Positions 42,987 to 52,102 are shown, numbered from the stretch's first letter. The stretch is 64,000 nucleotides of DNA from Chloroflexota bacterium (GCA_023475345.1 JAMCWD010000016.1:1-64000), one strand, 5' to 3'. The notes: generated by a model from the sequence alone, not told the origin. Numbers and translations: made by a program.

Positions 42987-44885
42987 GTGAAATTCAGATT
43001 TCGTCTTACACCATTTTCAATAATTTTACTGATATTACTATATTTCTGCCTTCCTTCGGGATGCTCTTCCAATAAAGTCGAACCTGCTATAATCGAACCT
43101 GCCGGACAGGATACGGACAAAAATATTTCTGAACTCAAAATTCAGATAGACCGGTTACTTTCAGACGGCAAAATAGAAGATGCTAAGAGGCTCGCCGAAA
43201 ACACCGTCAGCCTGTCGGAAAGGCTGCCCGGCGATAACTCCGCCAGGAGCCGTATTCGCACTGAAATCGGCATGATATTTGAGAAATACGGGCACACGTC
43301 GGAAGCGGCCGAATATAGTCCGTCCGATGAAATTTTTTCAAAAAAAGATTCGGCCCAGAAGGCGGTGCTCCTTCAAAAGCTGGGGTTCAGCGCACAGGAG
43401 GCAGGCAATTACAAGCTTGCCGAAAAAGCCCTCACCGAAGCCCTCCGCATCCTTTCATCGCACGGCGGCAATAATGCCGCCGGGGAAGCCGTGGCGCTCA
43501 GTGATCTTGCACGTGTCCAGATATCGGCGGGGGAATTCAGGAAAGCTGAAAAGACGGCGCGTAAATCGGCCGTACTTGCAGAATCTTTAAATAATTTCCC
43601 GCGGGCCGATCTTGCAAACATAAAAGTTTCCCTCGGCGAAGCCATGTTCGAAACGGGCGATTATGACGAGGCCGAAAAAAATTACCGGGAAGCCGAGGCA
43701 CTGCTGAAAAATGAAGATAACCCCGATGCCGAGGCGGTATTGAGGAACAACCTGGGGACTCTGCTGAGGGCAAAAGGCGACCTGGAAGGGGCCGCATCCG
43801 AAGCAGAACGCTCCCTTGCCGTTTTGAAGCGGCTCAGAGGCGAAAACCATCCGTCCGTCGGGGTGGTTTTGATAAACCTTGCAAGCACAATGAAAGACGC
43901 CGGAAATCTCGACGGCGCTTCGAAAAACCTCGATCAGGCCCGCAAAATCCTTGAAGAAAACCGGATGCTGGATTCCCCCGCTTATGCCTCGTATTTACAA
44001 CAGAAATCATCACTGTTATATTCTTTCGGAAAATATTCGGAATCCGAAAAGCTCGCCCTGAAGGCGCTTGAGATCCAGAAATCGAAACTGGGCGAAAGCC
44101 ATCCCGAAGCGGCAACCACGTATAACCAGCTTGCTTCGGCGGCCATGTCGCTGGGAAAGCTTGAGGAAGCCTATAATTTCGCAGGGAAGGCGCTTGAAAT
44201 CGATATGAAGGCGCTGGGAAGAAACCATCCTGAGACGGCAAGAGATTTTGCCGATATGGCTAAAGCCGCCATGCTCAAAGGCGATACAAAAGGTGCCGGG
44301 CGGCTTGTGGAAAAAGCCCTGAAAATAAAAACGCGGCCGGGGATAAAGGCAAGACATATCGCATTGAAGGCCGAAATCCTCGAGGCAAAAGGCGATCCCG
44401 ACGAGGCCGCGGACCTGTATAAGAAAGCGTTGAGCTTTGCTGAAACCGCACTGGGAAAGGATCATCCCGACCTCATCTTTATCCTGGAAAAATATTCCGA
44501 TTTGATAAAGCGTAGCGATATCAAAGGCGCCGAAGAAATGCTGAAGAGGGCCTCGGATATCGGGAGAAAAATGCCCGGCTTATCCAATCCCCAGGTTCAA
44601 ATAACCAGGAACTCTCTTGCAAGACTGCTGCTTTCGGAAAAGAAAGCAGGAGAGGCTGAGAAACTGCTGGCGCCTTATGTTAAAAACCCTGCTGCTTCAG
44701 AGGTGCAGGTATTCACCTGGGAAATCCTGATGGAAGCGGAGATTTTGAAAGGGAATAAAGCCGGGGCTGAAGCATATTGTACTAAGGCGTTGGAGCTTGC
44801 CCGCCGGATTTATCCGCCGGATGACCCACGGCTTGAGGCGCTGGAGAATAAAGCTTATTCGGTAAAGGCCGGGAAGTTCGACTGA
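42987..44885 (+). CDS. TPR-repeat lipoprotein (kinesin-light-chain type repeats)
   Basis: 632 residues from a GTG at 42987, just after the cutA stop; an in-frame start at 42945 would lie within cutA and put 14 residues ahead of the signal peptide. The signal (FSIILLILLYFCLPSGC) ends in a lipobox with Gly before Cys. At least ten TPR units follow, many of the TPR_12 type (NDLARVQISAGEFRKAEKTARKS-like; SHPEAATTYNQLASAAMSLGKLEEAYNFAGKAL-like). It is likely an envelope scaffold. No enzymatic domain is visible. Confidence 0.82.
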   Translation: MKFRFRLTPFSIILLILLYFCLPSGCSSNKVEPAIIEPAGQDTDKNISELKIQIDRLLSDGKIEDAKRLAENTVSLSERLPGDNSARSRIRTEIGMIFEKYGHTSEAAEYSPSDEIFSKKDSAQKAVLLQKLGFSAQEAGNYKLAEKALTEALRILSSHGGNNAAGEAVALSDLARVQISAGEFRKAEKTARKSAVLAESLNNFPRADLANIKVSLGEAMFETGDYDEAEKNYREAEALLKNEDNPDAEAVLRNNLGTLLRAKGDLEGAASEAERSLAVLKRLRGENHPSVGVVLINLASTMKDAGNLDGASKNLDQARKILEENRMLDSPAYASYLQQKSSLLYSFGKYSESEKLALKALEIQKSKLGESHPEAATTYNQLASAAMSLGKLEEAYNFAGKALEIDMKALGRNHPETARDFADMAKAAMLKGDTKGAGRLVEKALKIKTRPGIKARHIALKAEILEAKGDPDEAADLYKKALSFAETALGKDHPDLIFILEKYSDLIKRSDIKGAEEMLKRASDIGRKMPGLSNPQVQITRNSLARLLLSEKKAGEAEKLLAPYVKNPAASEVQVFTWEILMEAEILKGNKAGAEAYCTKALELARRIYPPDDPRLEALENKAYSVKAGKFD

Positions 44886-44932
44886 TGGAACCGGGGCCGG
44901 GAGATTGGCCTTTAAAAAAAATTTATGCCTGT

Positions 44933-45733
44933 CTATTTTGCACCAATATCCTTAACACAACGGAAGCCTATAACGTGGGAAGATATATCGGGATCGACAA
45001 GGTGATAAAACGAGCATCTCGATTCGTCCTCAGTAAAGGCCCATGAGCCTCCTTTTATGCCACGTGAAAGATTGCTGCTCCCGGCATGAGTGTTGTATGT
45101 GCGCACTTCCATATCGGAAGTCCATTCGGATACATTGTCCGCCATGTTGAGAACGCCGTAAGGAGAAGCTCCTTTTGTGTTCAGGCCCGTTTCTTCAGGG
45201 CCGTCTTCCAGGACTCTTGCGCGGGATTCATCCCATTTATCGCCCCAGGGATATGTCCTCCCGTCGGCGCCGCGGTCCCATTCGTGCGCTGTCGGCAGCC
45301 TTTTGCCCGCCCATACGGCATAAGCCTGCGCGTCTTTAAAGCTGACATCCACTACGGGATAATTATCTTCCCCTCTAGTGTAATATTTTCTCCATCCCCC
45401 TGCAGGCACATAACCGGTCGCCCTGACAAACCGGTCATACTCAGCGTTGGTAACTTCGCATTTATCGATGAAGAACCCCGTTGTTTCGGCGCTGCCCGGC
45501 TCCCCGTCTTCGGGGTGGGTTTTGCTTCCTGTTATGAATTTGCCGGGAGGAATGTAAACCATCCCTTCAGGCGGTTTGATTGAGCCTTTTTTTATTAATA
45601 AAAAAAGTGGGAGGTCAGGTTGGAGCGCATTGACGATGAGCAGCGCCAGGATTAAATTCAAACCGATTAAAATTATTATCGATATATTTAAAAGCTTATT
45701 TTTCACGGACAAAAAGGAGATAAGCCGATTCAC
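44933..45733 (-). CDS. SUMF1/FGE-sulfatase-domain protein, membrane anchored
   Basis: An N-terminal hydrophobic anchor (LLNISIIILIGLNLILALLIV) precedes an FGE-like domain: GMVYIPPGKFITGS, FFIDKCEVTNAEYDRFV, YPVVDVSFKDAQAYAVWAGKRLPTAHEW, TYPWGD, DNVSEWTSD, IKGGSWAF, and the final GFRCVKD. The paired active-site Cys of true formylglycine-generating enzymes is not evident (only RCSFYH), so it is probably not a sulfatase activator. Family members also act as lectin-like or PvdO/EgtB-like oxidoreductases. Translation begins at a GTG inside the preceding gene (38-base overlap); an inner GTG at 45706 is possible. Confidence 0.8.
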   Translation of the reverse strand: MNRLISFLSVKNKLLNISIIILIGLNLILALLIVNALQPDLPLFLLIKKGSIKPPEGMVYIPPGKFITGSKTHPEDGEPGSAETTGFFIDKCEVTNAEYDRFVRATGYVPAGGWRKYYTRGEDNYPVVDVSFKDAQAYAVWAGKRLPTAHEWDRGADGRTYPWGDKWDESRARVLEDGPEETGLNTKGASPYGVLNMADNVSEWTSDMEVRTYNTHAGSSNLSRGIKGGSWAFTEDESRCSFYHLVDPDISSHVIGFRCVKDIGAK

Positions 45734-46370
45734 AATTCCGGCATCTCCTGACCTCCTTCGTTACCGCCTTAAAGCCCGCCTGCCTGCAGAGTTTTATTAC
45801 TATATCCCCGTAATTTACCGGGGTGGACAGGGGGTTTACAAATGCGCCGTCAACCACCAGAAACCTTCCTCCTGGCTTCATTACACGGTAAATCTCTTTC
45901 AGGAAGGGCTTTTCTATATCAATCTGATGGAGCTTATCTTTCTGGCCGAGCATATGAACTTCCGATAACAATACCGCATCTAAAGTTTTATCGGGCAACG
46001 GGAACCCGATCTCTTTCGATACGACAGGGATAAGGTTATCCACCTTCTTTTTATCGACCCGCTTTTTCAGGTAATTGATGCTGACCTCGTTTTTATCAAT
46101 CCCGTACACCTTTCCGGACTTTCCGACTTTGTCGAGGAAATACCAGCAAAAATCTCCGGTAGCGCAGCCGACGTCTCCGATGCTCTCCCCGCTTTTCAGG
46201 CCGAATATCCCGATATATTCGAGGGCCATCTTTTCCCGGATCGGCTTGTTATAGCCGTTTTCTGAAATTATATGATGAAGGTAATGCCTGTCCGGGCCGG
46301 GATCTTCGGCAAAAAGCGGGATTGTCAAAACCAGAATCAAGATCAGCAATATTGGAATCTTATTTTTCAC
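45696..46370 (-). CDS. SAM-dependent methyltransferase with an N-terminal signal or anchor helix
   Basis: The frame opens at 46484, but the GTG at 46370 has an AGG site 9 bases upstream and places a clean hydrophobic helix (KIPILLILILVLTIPLFA) at the N-terminus, ending with a signal-peptidase-like FAED. The methyltransferase core follows: SIGDVGCATGDFCWYFLDKVG, YGIDKNEVSINYLKKRV, then LLSEVHML and IYRVMKPGGRFLVVDG. An exported SAM-dependent enzyme would be odd because SAM is cytoplasmic, so a membrane-anchored, cytoplasm-facing form is more likely. It overlaps the SUMF1-like gene. Confidence 0.75.
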   Translation of the reverse strand: MKNKIPILLILILVLTIPLFAEDPGPDRHYLHHIISENGYNKPIREKMALEYIGIFGLKSGESIGDVGCATGDFCWYFLDKVGKSGKVYGIDKNEVSINYLKKRVDKKKVDNLIPVVSKEIGFPLPDKTLDAVLLSEVHMLGQKDKLHQIDIEKPFLKEIYRVMKPGGRFLVVDGAFVNPLSTPVNYGDIVIKLCRQAGFKAVTKEVRRCRNCESAYLLFVREK

Positions 46371-46526
46371 CGATATTTTCCTGTCTCCCGATGAGATGCC
46401 CGGCAAATTTTTTGTTAATATGATTTCCGGGATAAGTATAAATCTATCCGATAATTTTTTCCAGCCCGATCTAAAATTTAACACAAATTTAATAAATTAT
46501 CATGTCAAACTTTTGCTTTCATGAGG

Positions 46527-46532
46527 TATAAT
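46527..46532 (+). promoter_or_regulatory. -10 element upstream of the metallopeptidase gene
   Basis: A perfect TATAAT, 36 bases before the ATG at 46569, in an AT-rich gap. The -35 region (GTCAAA near 46504) matches poorly, so this is a partial promoter call. Confidence 0.4.
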
Positions 46533-46568
46533 ATAAAATGAATTATTCTTTAAATTAAGGAGCATAAA

Positions 46569-48257
46569 ATGGAGCATAAAATATCGTCAATAAATAAGCC
46601 CCCGGTTGAAGCCGTATCAAGGGAGATTAAAGATACTCCGCAGAAGAAAAAGACCGAAGCGGCACCCGTTGCCGCCGGTGATACGGTCAGCATTTCGAAG
46701 GAAGTAAAGCCCGGCAAAAACGTGAAGGTTTCCGTCTATCCCCAGGATCCCGTAGTTTCGGCCCCTGAAAAGATTGACTTCCCCAAAGAGAAAATAGGTG
46801 AAAAATTAACCGGCGAACGGGTCGAAATCCAGGATAACAATCCCACCGCGATAGCCGACCCGGACGGCAACTACTTTTATAACGCAGGGACTCCCCAGTT
46901 CGACCAGGTAAATTCATATACCACCGTGTACAACACTCTGGACATGTATCAGGATTTTATCGGGCATAAGCTGGACTGGGCGTTTGACAGTTCAAAGATA
47001 GGAGTTTATCCCCGCAAGCAGGAAGGGAAAAATGCCTATTACGCGCGTTCCCAGGAGTCCGTCAACTTCTTTTACTTCGATTCGAAGGAGCTTGGCAAGA
47101 CAGTCAATGTATCCGAATCGTCGGATGTGGTTTCGCACGAGACAGGCCATGCGGTGCTTGACGGGCTGAGGCCCGGCTACATGGGCTGGTTTTCCGGCAC
47201 GGAAACGATGGCTTTCCACGAAGCTTTCGGAGATATAACCGCCATGCTTTTATGTCTCAAAGACGGGAACAATGTGAAAGGGATCTTGGCTGACAACGGC
47301 GGAGATTTCACAAAAGAAAGCCGTCTCACGAGGCTTGCCGAAGAGTTCGGCAAGGCAATCCACCTTGAAGACTCCGACCCCTCCAATGACAATAAAATAT
47401 ACCTCCGTACGATGATTAACGATTTCAAATATAAGGATCCTTCGACGCTGCCCGACCAGAAAGCCGATGATCACCTCACATCGGAAGTCCATAACTTCTC
47501 GAGGCTCTTCTCCGCAGCGTTCTATGACTGCATCGAAGGCGCATATAACCAGAACATCGGCAAAGGCGGCGATAAGGTATCGGCCCTCAGCGATACCGGG
47601 GCCGACCTGGGAAAAATATTTACAAGAGGAGTCGAGCTTTCGCCTTCATCCAATGTCAAGTATAAAGACATCGCCCTCTGTATGCTCAAGGCCGATAAGG
47701 AACTGACCGGCGGCAAATACTCAGATGTTTTGAAGAAGGCGTTTATGGACCGTGAAATAATAAAATCGTCCGATATCAAGAATGAAAGCATCGAAGACTT
47801 CATGCTTACAAAGCCGCTTAAGACAAAGGAAGACGCGATTGAACTGATTGATTCAGGCAGGCTGAACGTCAACCTCCCCGACAATGTTCAGGTTGACAAT
47901 CTTTATACCAACAAAAACGGGGAGACATTCGTCTCGTACAGCTACGGCAAGGAAATCCCCGTCCAGGGAAAGGGACTCGAAAGATTTGAAGGTGTGGTTA
48001 CCCATGTCGGCGGCGGCCTGACTCTTGCGTTCGATTCCAACGGGAAGCTGAGCAATAAAGTCGAATCGCCTGTAACATCCGCCGTGGTTGACGACGCCAT
48101 GCGGGAAATCAAGGATTATGCCGAAGCGGGCCTTGTTAAAAAAGGAGATATAAAATCCAGGCCGCTGAATGAAAACAACGAGCCTTACAGGGCCGTATTG
48201 CTGACAACGAAGTCGGGCAAGAAAATCCTCCAGAAGATCCCCGTTATCGTTGACTGA
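46569..48257 (+). CDS. M4-like (thermolysin-type) zinc metallopeptidase without a signal peptide
   Basis: 562 residues. The zinc site is HETGH at residues 190-194 (VSHETGHAVLDG), with the third ligand Glu 24 residues later in FHEAFGDITAM; the E-x3-D pair matches the thermolysin NEAxSD helix. The N-terminal ~60 residues are polar, Lys/Pro-rich and disordered (KKKTEAAPVAAGDTVSISKEV), resembling FlgM-type leaders rather than a Sec signal. No hydrophobic segment is present. The C-terminal ~180 residues hold two stretches that look like small beta domains. It may act in the cytoplasm or leave by another route. A terminator follows closely. Confidence 0.75.
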   Translation: MEHKISSINKPPVEAVSREIKDTPQKKKTEAAPVAAGDTVSISKEVKPGKNVKVSVYPQDPVVSAPEKIDFPKEKIGEKLTGERVEIQDNNPTAIADPDGNYFYNAGTPQFDQVNSYTTVYNTLDMYQDFIGHKLDWAFDSSKIGVYPRKQEGKNAYYARSQESVNFFYFDSKELGKTVNVSESSDVVSHETGHAVLDGLRPGYMGWFSGTETMAFHEAFGDITAMLLCLKDGNNVKGILADNGGDFTKESRLTRLAEEFGKAIHLEDSDPSNDNKIYLRTMINDFKYKDPSTLPDQKADDHLTSEVHNFSRLFSAAFYDCIEGAYNQNIGKGGDKVSALSDTGADLGKIFTRGVELSPSSNVKYKDIALCMLKADKELTGGKYSDVLKKAFMDREIIKSSDIKNESIEDFMLTKPLKTKEDAIELIDSGRLNVNLPDNVQVDNLYTNKNGETFVSYSYGKEIPVQGKGLERFEGVVTHVGGGLTLAFDSNGKLSNKVESPVTSAVVDDAMREIKDYAEAGLVKKGDIKSRPLNENNEPYRAVLLTTKSGKKILQKIPVIVD

Positions 48258-48275
48258 GCATAAGCCACGCAGTGT

Positions 48276-48312
48276 AAAGAGCCGGGGCGAATTCAACCCC
48301 GGCTCTTTTTTT
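48276..48312 (+). terminator. Rho-independent terminator after the metallopeptidase gene
   Basis: AAAGAGCCGGGG (48276-48287) pairs perfectly with CCCCGGCTCTTT (48297-48308) across a 9-base loop and runs into TTTT. It lies 18 bases after the stop at 48257 and before the next gene's ribosome site. Confidence 0.93.
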
Positions 48313-48333
48313 AATAAAGAGGAGACATTAAAA

Positions 48334-48762
48334 ATGAAAAGAGCGGCCCTGGTAATTATTGTCACGATATCTGCCTTTTGCGTGTTATTCGGTCAGGCAT
48401 CGGCAGGCACTGGATACCGCATAAAATGTGAAAATAAAAGTTGTATTTACAGCTCGAATGTGAATTTCGGCGGGGGAATGGGATTCAATCAAATCACGGG
48501 ATATTGCGTTCATTGTAAAGGTTTCGTTTATCTCACGTGGTACAGAGAAGGATGGAAGTGGAAAAAAGGAAATACGCCCGATAAAGCGCCGATGCCTCTT
48601 GGAAAGGTCTGGTGCCCTAATACCGGGCAGGTGAAGAATCTGTATAAATGCCCACATTGCGGCAAACCTTTCATGGAAATATATTCGATTGAGGAATTAA
48701 AGTACTGCCCGAGATGCAGCAAAGAGACGATTAAGTACAAGGAAGGAATATTATATGACTGA
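48334..48762 (+). CDS. Exported small protein with two zinc-ribbon motifs
   Basis: 142 residues from the ATG at 48334 (AAGAGGAGACATTAAAA site). A Sec signal (AALVIIVTISAFCVLFGQASA) is followed by CENKSCIY, GYCVHCKG, VWCPNTG, YKCPHCGKPF and YCPRCSKET, four or five CxxC-type pairs that could bind two zinc ions. No family is recognised. It is a rare example in this window of a secreted zinc-ribbon protein, along with the one at 34801. Confidence 0.72.
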   Translation: MKRAALVIIVTISAFCVLFGQASAGTGYRIKCENKSCIYSSNVNFGGGMGFNQITGYCVHCKGFVYLTWYREGWKWKKGNTPDKAPMPLGKVWCPNTGQVKNLYKCPHCGKPFMEIYSIEELKYCPRCSKETIKYKEGILYD

Positions 48763-48836
48763 TATCTCCGGCTGAAAAGACTTGCTGTACGCAGTTTCTC
48801 AGGAGGGGATCTTAGTGAATAAAAGAATTGATCGCC

Positions 48837-49997
48837 ATGCCTGATTGTATCCTCATAAAATCAGCCGATATTTATTGCCCTGATCATATCGGCAGAGCCG
48901 ACTGCCTTGTCTGCTTCGACAGGATTGTTGCCGTCGGAGAAAATTTATCGCCGTCCGGGATCCCGCTGGAATTCGTTGACGGCGGCAGCTTCAAACTTAT
49001 GCCCGGCTTCATTGACGGGCACGTGCATATCACGGGAGGCGGCGGCGAAGGAGGCCCGGCCACATGTACCCCCGAGGCCGATATTACCGAGATTGTAACA
49101 GCAGGTATAACGACGGTCGTGGGATGCCTCGGCACCGATAGCGAATCCAGGGATCTGAGACGGCTTCTCGTCAAGGCAAGGGCGCTGGAGGCCGAAGGCA
49201 TAACGGCTTATATCTATACGGGAGCATACCGCTATCCGCCCCCTACTTTTACAGGCGATGTCGCGCTTGATCTGGTTTTGATCGATAAGGTTATCGGAGT
49301 CGGAGAGCTTGCGATATCGGACCACAGGGGAAGCCACCCGTCCTACGAAGAAATCCTGCGCGTTGTTTCGGAATCGCGAAGAGGCGGGCTTCTGGGCGGA
49401 AAGGCAGGCGTAGTCCATTTCCATGTCGGGCGTGAAAATTCGGGCCTTGAAATTTTATTCCGCATCGTCAAAGAAACCGGCATACCTCCGTCACAGATGA
49501 TCCCGACACATGTTTACGGGCGGGATGAGCTTTTCAGCGAAGCCCTTGAATTTGGAAATCTCGGCGGCTATATCGATATAACGGCAGGCGAAAAAAAAGA
49601 AAGGCCCGCATCCGATGCGATAAAGATCATCCGGGAAAACGGCCTGATTAATAACGCCACTCTCTCCTCCGATGCATACGGCTCCATGCCTGTTTTCGAG
49701 AAGGACGGCCGTTGTACCCGTGTCGGTGTGGCGATGCCGGGGGGTCTGCTCGATACTTTCAGAGAAGCGGTTCTCGGAAAGAAGATCCCTGTTGAAGAAG
49801 CCCTTCTGCCGCTGACGGTAAACCCCGCCGGGGCATTGGGCCTTTATGACAGGCTGGGCGGCATCACCCCGGGGAAGCAGGCCGATCTTATCCTTATGGA
49901 TGAAGAACTCAGACCTGTCCACGTGATGGCTAAAGGCAAATGGGCACTCCGGGACGGGAAGCCGGTATGCAGCACGATAATCTCACGAGGAAGGTAG
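48837..49997 (+). CDS. iadA: Isoaspartyl dipeptidase (beta-aspartyl peptidase), amidohydrolase family
   Basis: The enzyme hydrolyses beta-aspartyl dipeptides left from damaged proteins and uses two zinc ions. FIDGHVHITGGGGEGGP carries the HxH metal site and the IadA-type Gly-rich loop. GVGELAISDHRGSHPSYEEI, VVHFHVGRENSGLEILF, PTHVYGRDELFSEAL, LSSDAYGSMPVF and the final NPAGALGLYDRLGGITPGKQADL are also typical. The ATG at 48837 has no close ribosome site; the AGGAGGGG at 48801 serves a GTG at 48815 that begins a 9-codon overlapping frame. A TTG at 48828 is another possible start. Confidence 0.88.
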   Translation: MPDCILIKSADIYCPDHIGRADCLVCFDRIVAVGENLSPSGIPLEFVDGGSFKLMPGFIDGHVHITGGGGEGGPATCTPEADITEIVTAGITTVVGCLGTDSESRDLRRLLVKARALEAEGITAYIYTGAYRYPPPTFTGDVALDLVLIDKVIGVGELAISDHRGSHPSYEEILRVVSESRRGGLLGGKAGVVHFHVGRENSGLEILFRIVKETGIPPSQMIPTHVYGRDELFSEALEFGNLGGYIDITAGEKKERPASDAIKIIRENGLINNATLSSDAYGSMPVFEKDGRCTRVGVAMPGGLLDTFREAVLGKKIPVEEALLPLTVNPAGALGLYDRLGGITPGKQADLILMDEELRPVHVMAKGKWALRDGKPVCSTIISRGR

Positions 49998-50061
49998 AGT
50001 TTTATTTCATATCGAATAACGGGGACATCATATTCATCATAAACAGGCAAAGGAGGGCATC

Positions 50062-50538
50062 ATGGCAAAAGTGCTGGTTACTTATTACAGCAGGACCGGG
50101 AATGTGAAATCGATGGCTGAATCCGTCGGGGAGGGCGTCGATGGCGCAGGAGCACAACTGACTCTGAAACCGTTGGATGAAGTTACGATACAGGATTTGC
50201 TCGAGCACCAGGGCATTGTAGTGGGGTCGCCTACATATTACGGCCTGCCCGCTTACCAGATTAAGAAATTATTCGATGAAAGCGTTAAGATACATACGAA
50301 ACTGGGCGGGAAAATAGGCGGAGCATTTACTTCTTCGGCGCTTCCCGGCGGCGGTAATGAAACTACGATTTTAGCCATCCTTCAGATGATGCTCGTTCAC
50401 GGCATGATAATTACGGGCGAGGCTGCATCAGACCATTACGGGCCTGTCAGCATCGGGGAGCCCAATAAAAAAGTCCTCAAGTCATGCAAAAATTACGGCA
50501 AAAAAATCGGCAAACTGACAATCAAACTTTTCGGCTGA
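50062..50538 (+). CDS. Flavodoxin-fold (WrbA-like) protein
   Basis: 158 residues with the FMN phosphate loop YYSRTGNVKSMAESV near the N-terminus, GIVVGSPTYYGLPAYQIKKLFDES in the middle and GGAFTSSALPGGGNETTILAILQMMLVHGM, a WrbA-like segment. WrbA enzymes reduce quinones with NAD(P)H; shorter proteins of this kind can also be plain flavodoxins. The ribosome site is AGGAGGGCATC before ATG. The neighbouring queE, 21 bases downstream, needs a low-potential electron donor. A flavodoxin role for QueE is possible but unproven. Confidence 0.85.
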   Translation: MAKVLVTYYSRTGNVKSMAESVGEGVDGAGAQLTLKPLDEVTIQDLLEHQGIVVGSPTYYGLPAYQIKKLFDESVKIHTKLGGKIGGAFTSSALPGGGNETTILAILQMMLVHGMIITGEAASDHYGPVSIGEPNKKVLKSCKNYGKKIGKLTIKLFG

Positions 50539-50559
50539 GGATCCCCCGGCAGGAGGAAT

Positions 50560-51306
50560 ATGCCCCAGTCAGCTGATCTCATAGAAATATTCGATTCCTT
50601 CCAGGGAGAAGGGACACTTCTAGGCGTCCGGCAGCTTTTCTTAAGGTTCGCCGGTTGTAATCGTAATTGTATTTATTGCGACACTAAAAAAGACCCGTCC
50701 GATAGAGGATACTCCGTCGAAGGCCTGGGCAGCATACACGGGGTCAGGTTCCTGCCCAATCCCGTTTCAAAAACCGAACTCCTCGATGTCGTAAAGGCCA
50801 TGTTTTCTCACTGCCATCACTCGATAAGCCTCACGGGCGGCGAGCCTCTCCTCCAGGCAAATTTCCTGGCGGAATTCCTGCCCGATATCGCAGGCCTGAA
50901 CATCCCAGTTTATCTTGAAACCAACGGGACCCTGCCCGACGAGCTTGAAGAGGTATTGACTTATATCGACTACATCGCAATGGACATCAAGCTGCCTTCA
51001 GCTACCGGTGAAAAACTCGACTGGAACGATACCGAAAGGTTCCTGAAACTTTCCAGGAGCAAGCAGGCTATGGTAAAAATGGTTATCACAGGCAGCACCG
51101 ACCTGGATGAAATCCTGATGGGCGCGGAAATGGTCAGCAACATTTCCCCCGAAACACCGTTGATAATACAACCCGTAACAATGATCGGCAAAGGATATGA
51201 TCCCCCGGATATAGAACAAATCGGTGAAATTCACGACAGGCTTTCAAAATTTGTCAGAGCTGTCAGGGTGATACCCCAGGTCCACAGGGTGCTGGGGGCC
51301 AGGTAA
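50560..51306 (+). CDS. queE: 7-carboxy-7-deazaguanine synthase
   Basis: QueE is a radical SAM enzyme that contracts carboxy-tetrahydropterin to 7-carboxy-7-deazaguanine in preQ0 and queuosine synthesis. IEIFDSFQGEGTLLGVRQLFLRFAGC and Cys33-x3-Cys37-x2-Cys40 (CNRNCIYC) bind the SAM cluster. ISLTGGEPLLQ, VYLETNGTL and YIAMDIKLPS are family blocks. At 248 residues it is a full-length member. It is followed at once by folE2, and the queC gene is 21 kb upstream. Confidence 0.93.
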   Translation: MPQSADLIEIFDSFQGEGTLLGVRQLFLRFAGCNRNCIYCDTKKDPSDRGYSVEGLGSIHGVRFLPNPVSKTELLDVVKAMFSHCHHSISLTGGEPLLQANFLAEFLPDIAGLNIPVYLETNGTLPDELEEVLTYIDYIAMDIKLPSATGEKLDWNDTERFLKLSRSKQAMVKMVITGSTDLDEILMGAEMVSNISPETPLIIQPVTMIGKGYDPPDIEQIGEIHDRLSKFVRAVRVIPQVHRVLGAR

Positions 51307-51319
51307 GATACCCGGGGAG

Positions 51320-52102
51320 ATGAAATTGAAAGACATCCAGAAAACGCCCGATCACCGGGAAATCGATATTCAAAAAGTCGGCATAAAGGGGTTCCACCTC
51401 CCTCTTTCGATAGTTGAGAAAAAGGGCGGGGAGCAGTCGGTGCTTGCGGAGATATCGCTTTCCGCCGACCTGACAAGAGATTTCAAAGGCTCTCACCTTT
51501 CCCGCTTCGTAGAGATCCTTACGCCGTGGAGCAAAAAAAAGCTTTCATCGGTCGAACTGAAAAAAATCCTGGAAGATACCAGGAGCGGCCTGAACAGCAA
51601 AAGCGCTTATATAGACGTGCGTTTCAGGTATTTCGTCCCCAAGCTTTCCCCCGTCAGCGGAATGGAAAGCCTCCTGGATTACAACTGCCTTTTCCTGGCT
51701 TCACTCGATGAAAAAGGCTATGAATTCACCCTGGGGGTCGAAGTCCCCGTCATGAACCTCTGCCCGTGCAGCAAGGAGATCTCACAATTCGGAGCGCACA
51801 ACCAGCGCGGGTATATAAGGGTGAAGATCAAATATGACACGGATATCATCTGGATAGAAGACCTCGTCGGCATAATCGAGGCCCAGGGGTCCTCCCCTGT
51901 TTACCCTCTTTTAAAAAGGCAGGATGAAAAATTCGTAACCGAAGCATCTTATGAAAACCCGAAGTTCGTCGAGGATGTCCTGCGCGATACGATCCTTGCA
52001 CTGAGAAATATTGCCGGGATTAAATGGATGGAAGTTGAGTGTGAGGATTTCGAATCCATCCACCATCACAGCGCATTTGCTTTTCAGAGGGAACACCTGT
52101 GA
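51320..52102 (+). CDS. folE2: GTP cyclohydrolase I type B
   Basis: FolE2 opens the folate and queuosine routes by converting GTP to dihydroneopterin triphosphate using metals other than zinc. VPVMNLCPCSKEISQFGAHNQRGYIRV contains the catalytic Cys and metal-binding residues. LVGIIEAQGSSPVYPLLKRQDEKFVTE and DFESIHHHSAFAFQ complete the pattern. It has 260 residues. The ATG is immediately behind GGGGAG; an in-frame TTG two codons on has better spacing. The stop overlaps the sigma factor gene downstream (GTGA). Confidence 0.92.
   Translation: MKLKDIQKTPDHREIDIQKVGIKGFHLPLSIVEKKGGEQSVLAEISLSADLTRDFKGSHLSRFVEILTPWSKKKLSSVELKKILEDTRSGLNSKSAYIDVRFRYFVPKLSPVSGMESLLDYNCLFLASLDEKGYEFTLGVEVPVMNLCPCSKEISQFGAHNQRGYIRVKIKYDTDIIWIEDLVGIIEAQGSSPVYPLLKRQDEKFVTEASYENPKFVEDVLRDTILALRNIAGIKWMEVECEDFESIHHHSAFAFQREHL

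Noticed and set aside
44933..45733. True formylglycine-generating enzyme activating a sulfatase
   Set aside because: The paired catalytic Cys is not seen and no sulfatase gene is in the window, so I call only the SUMF1-like fold.
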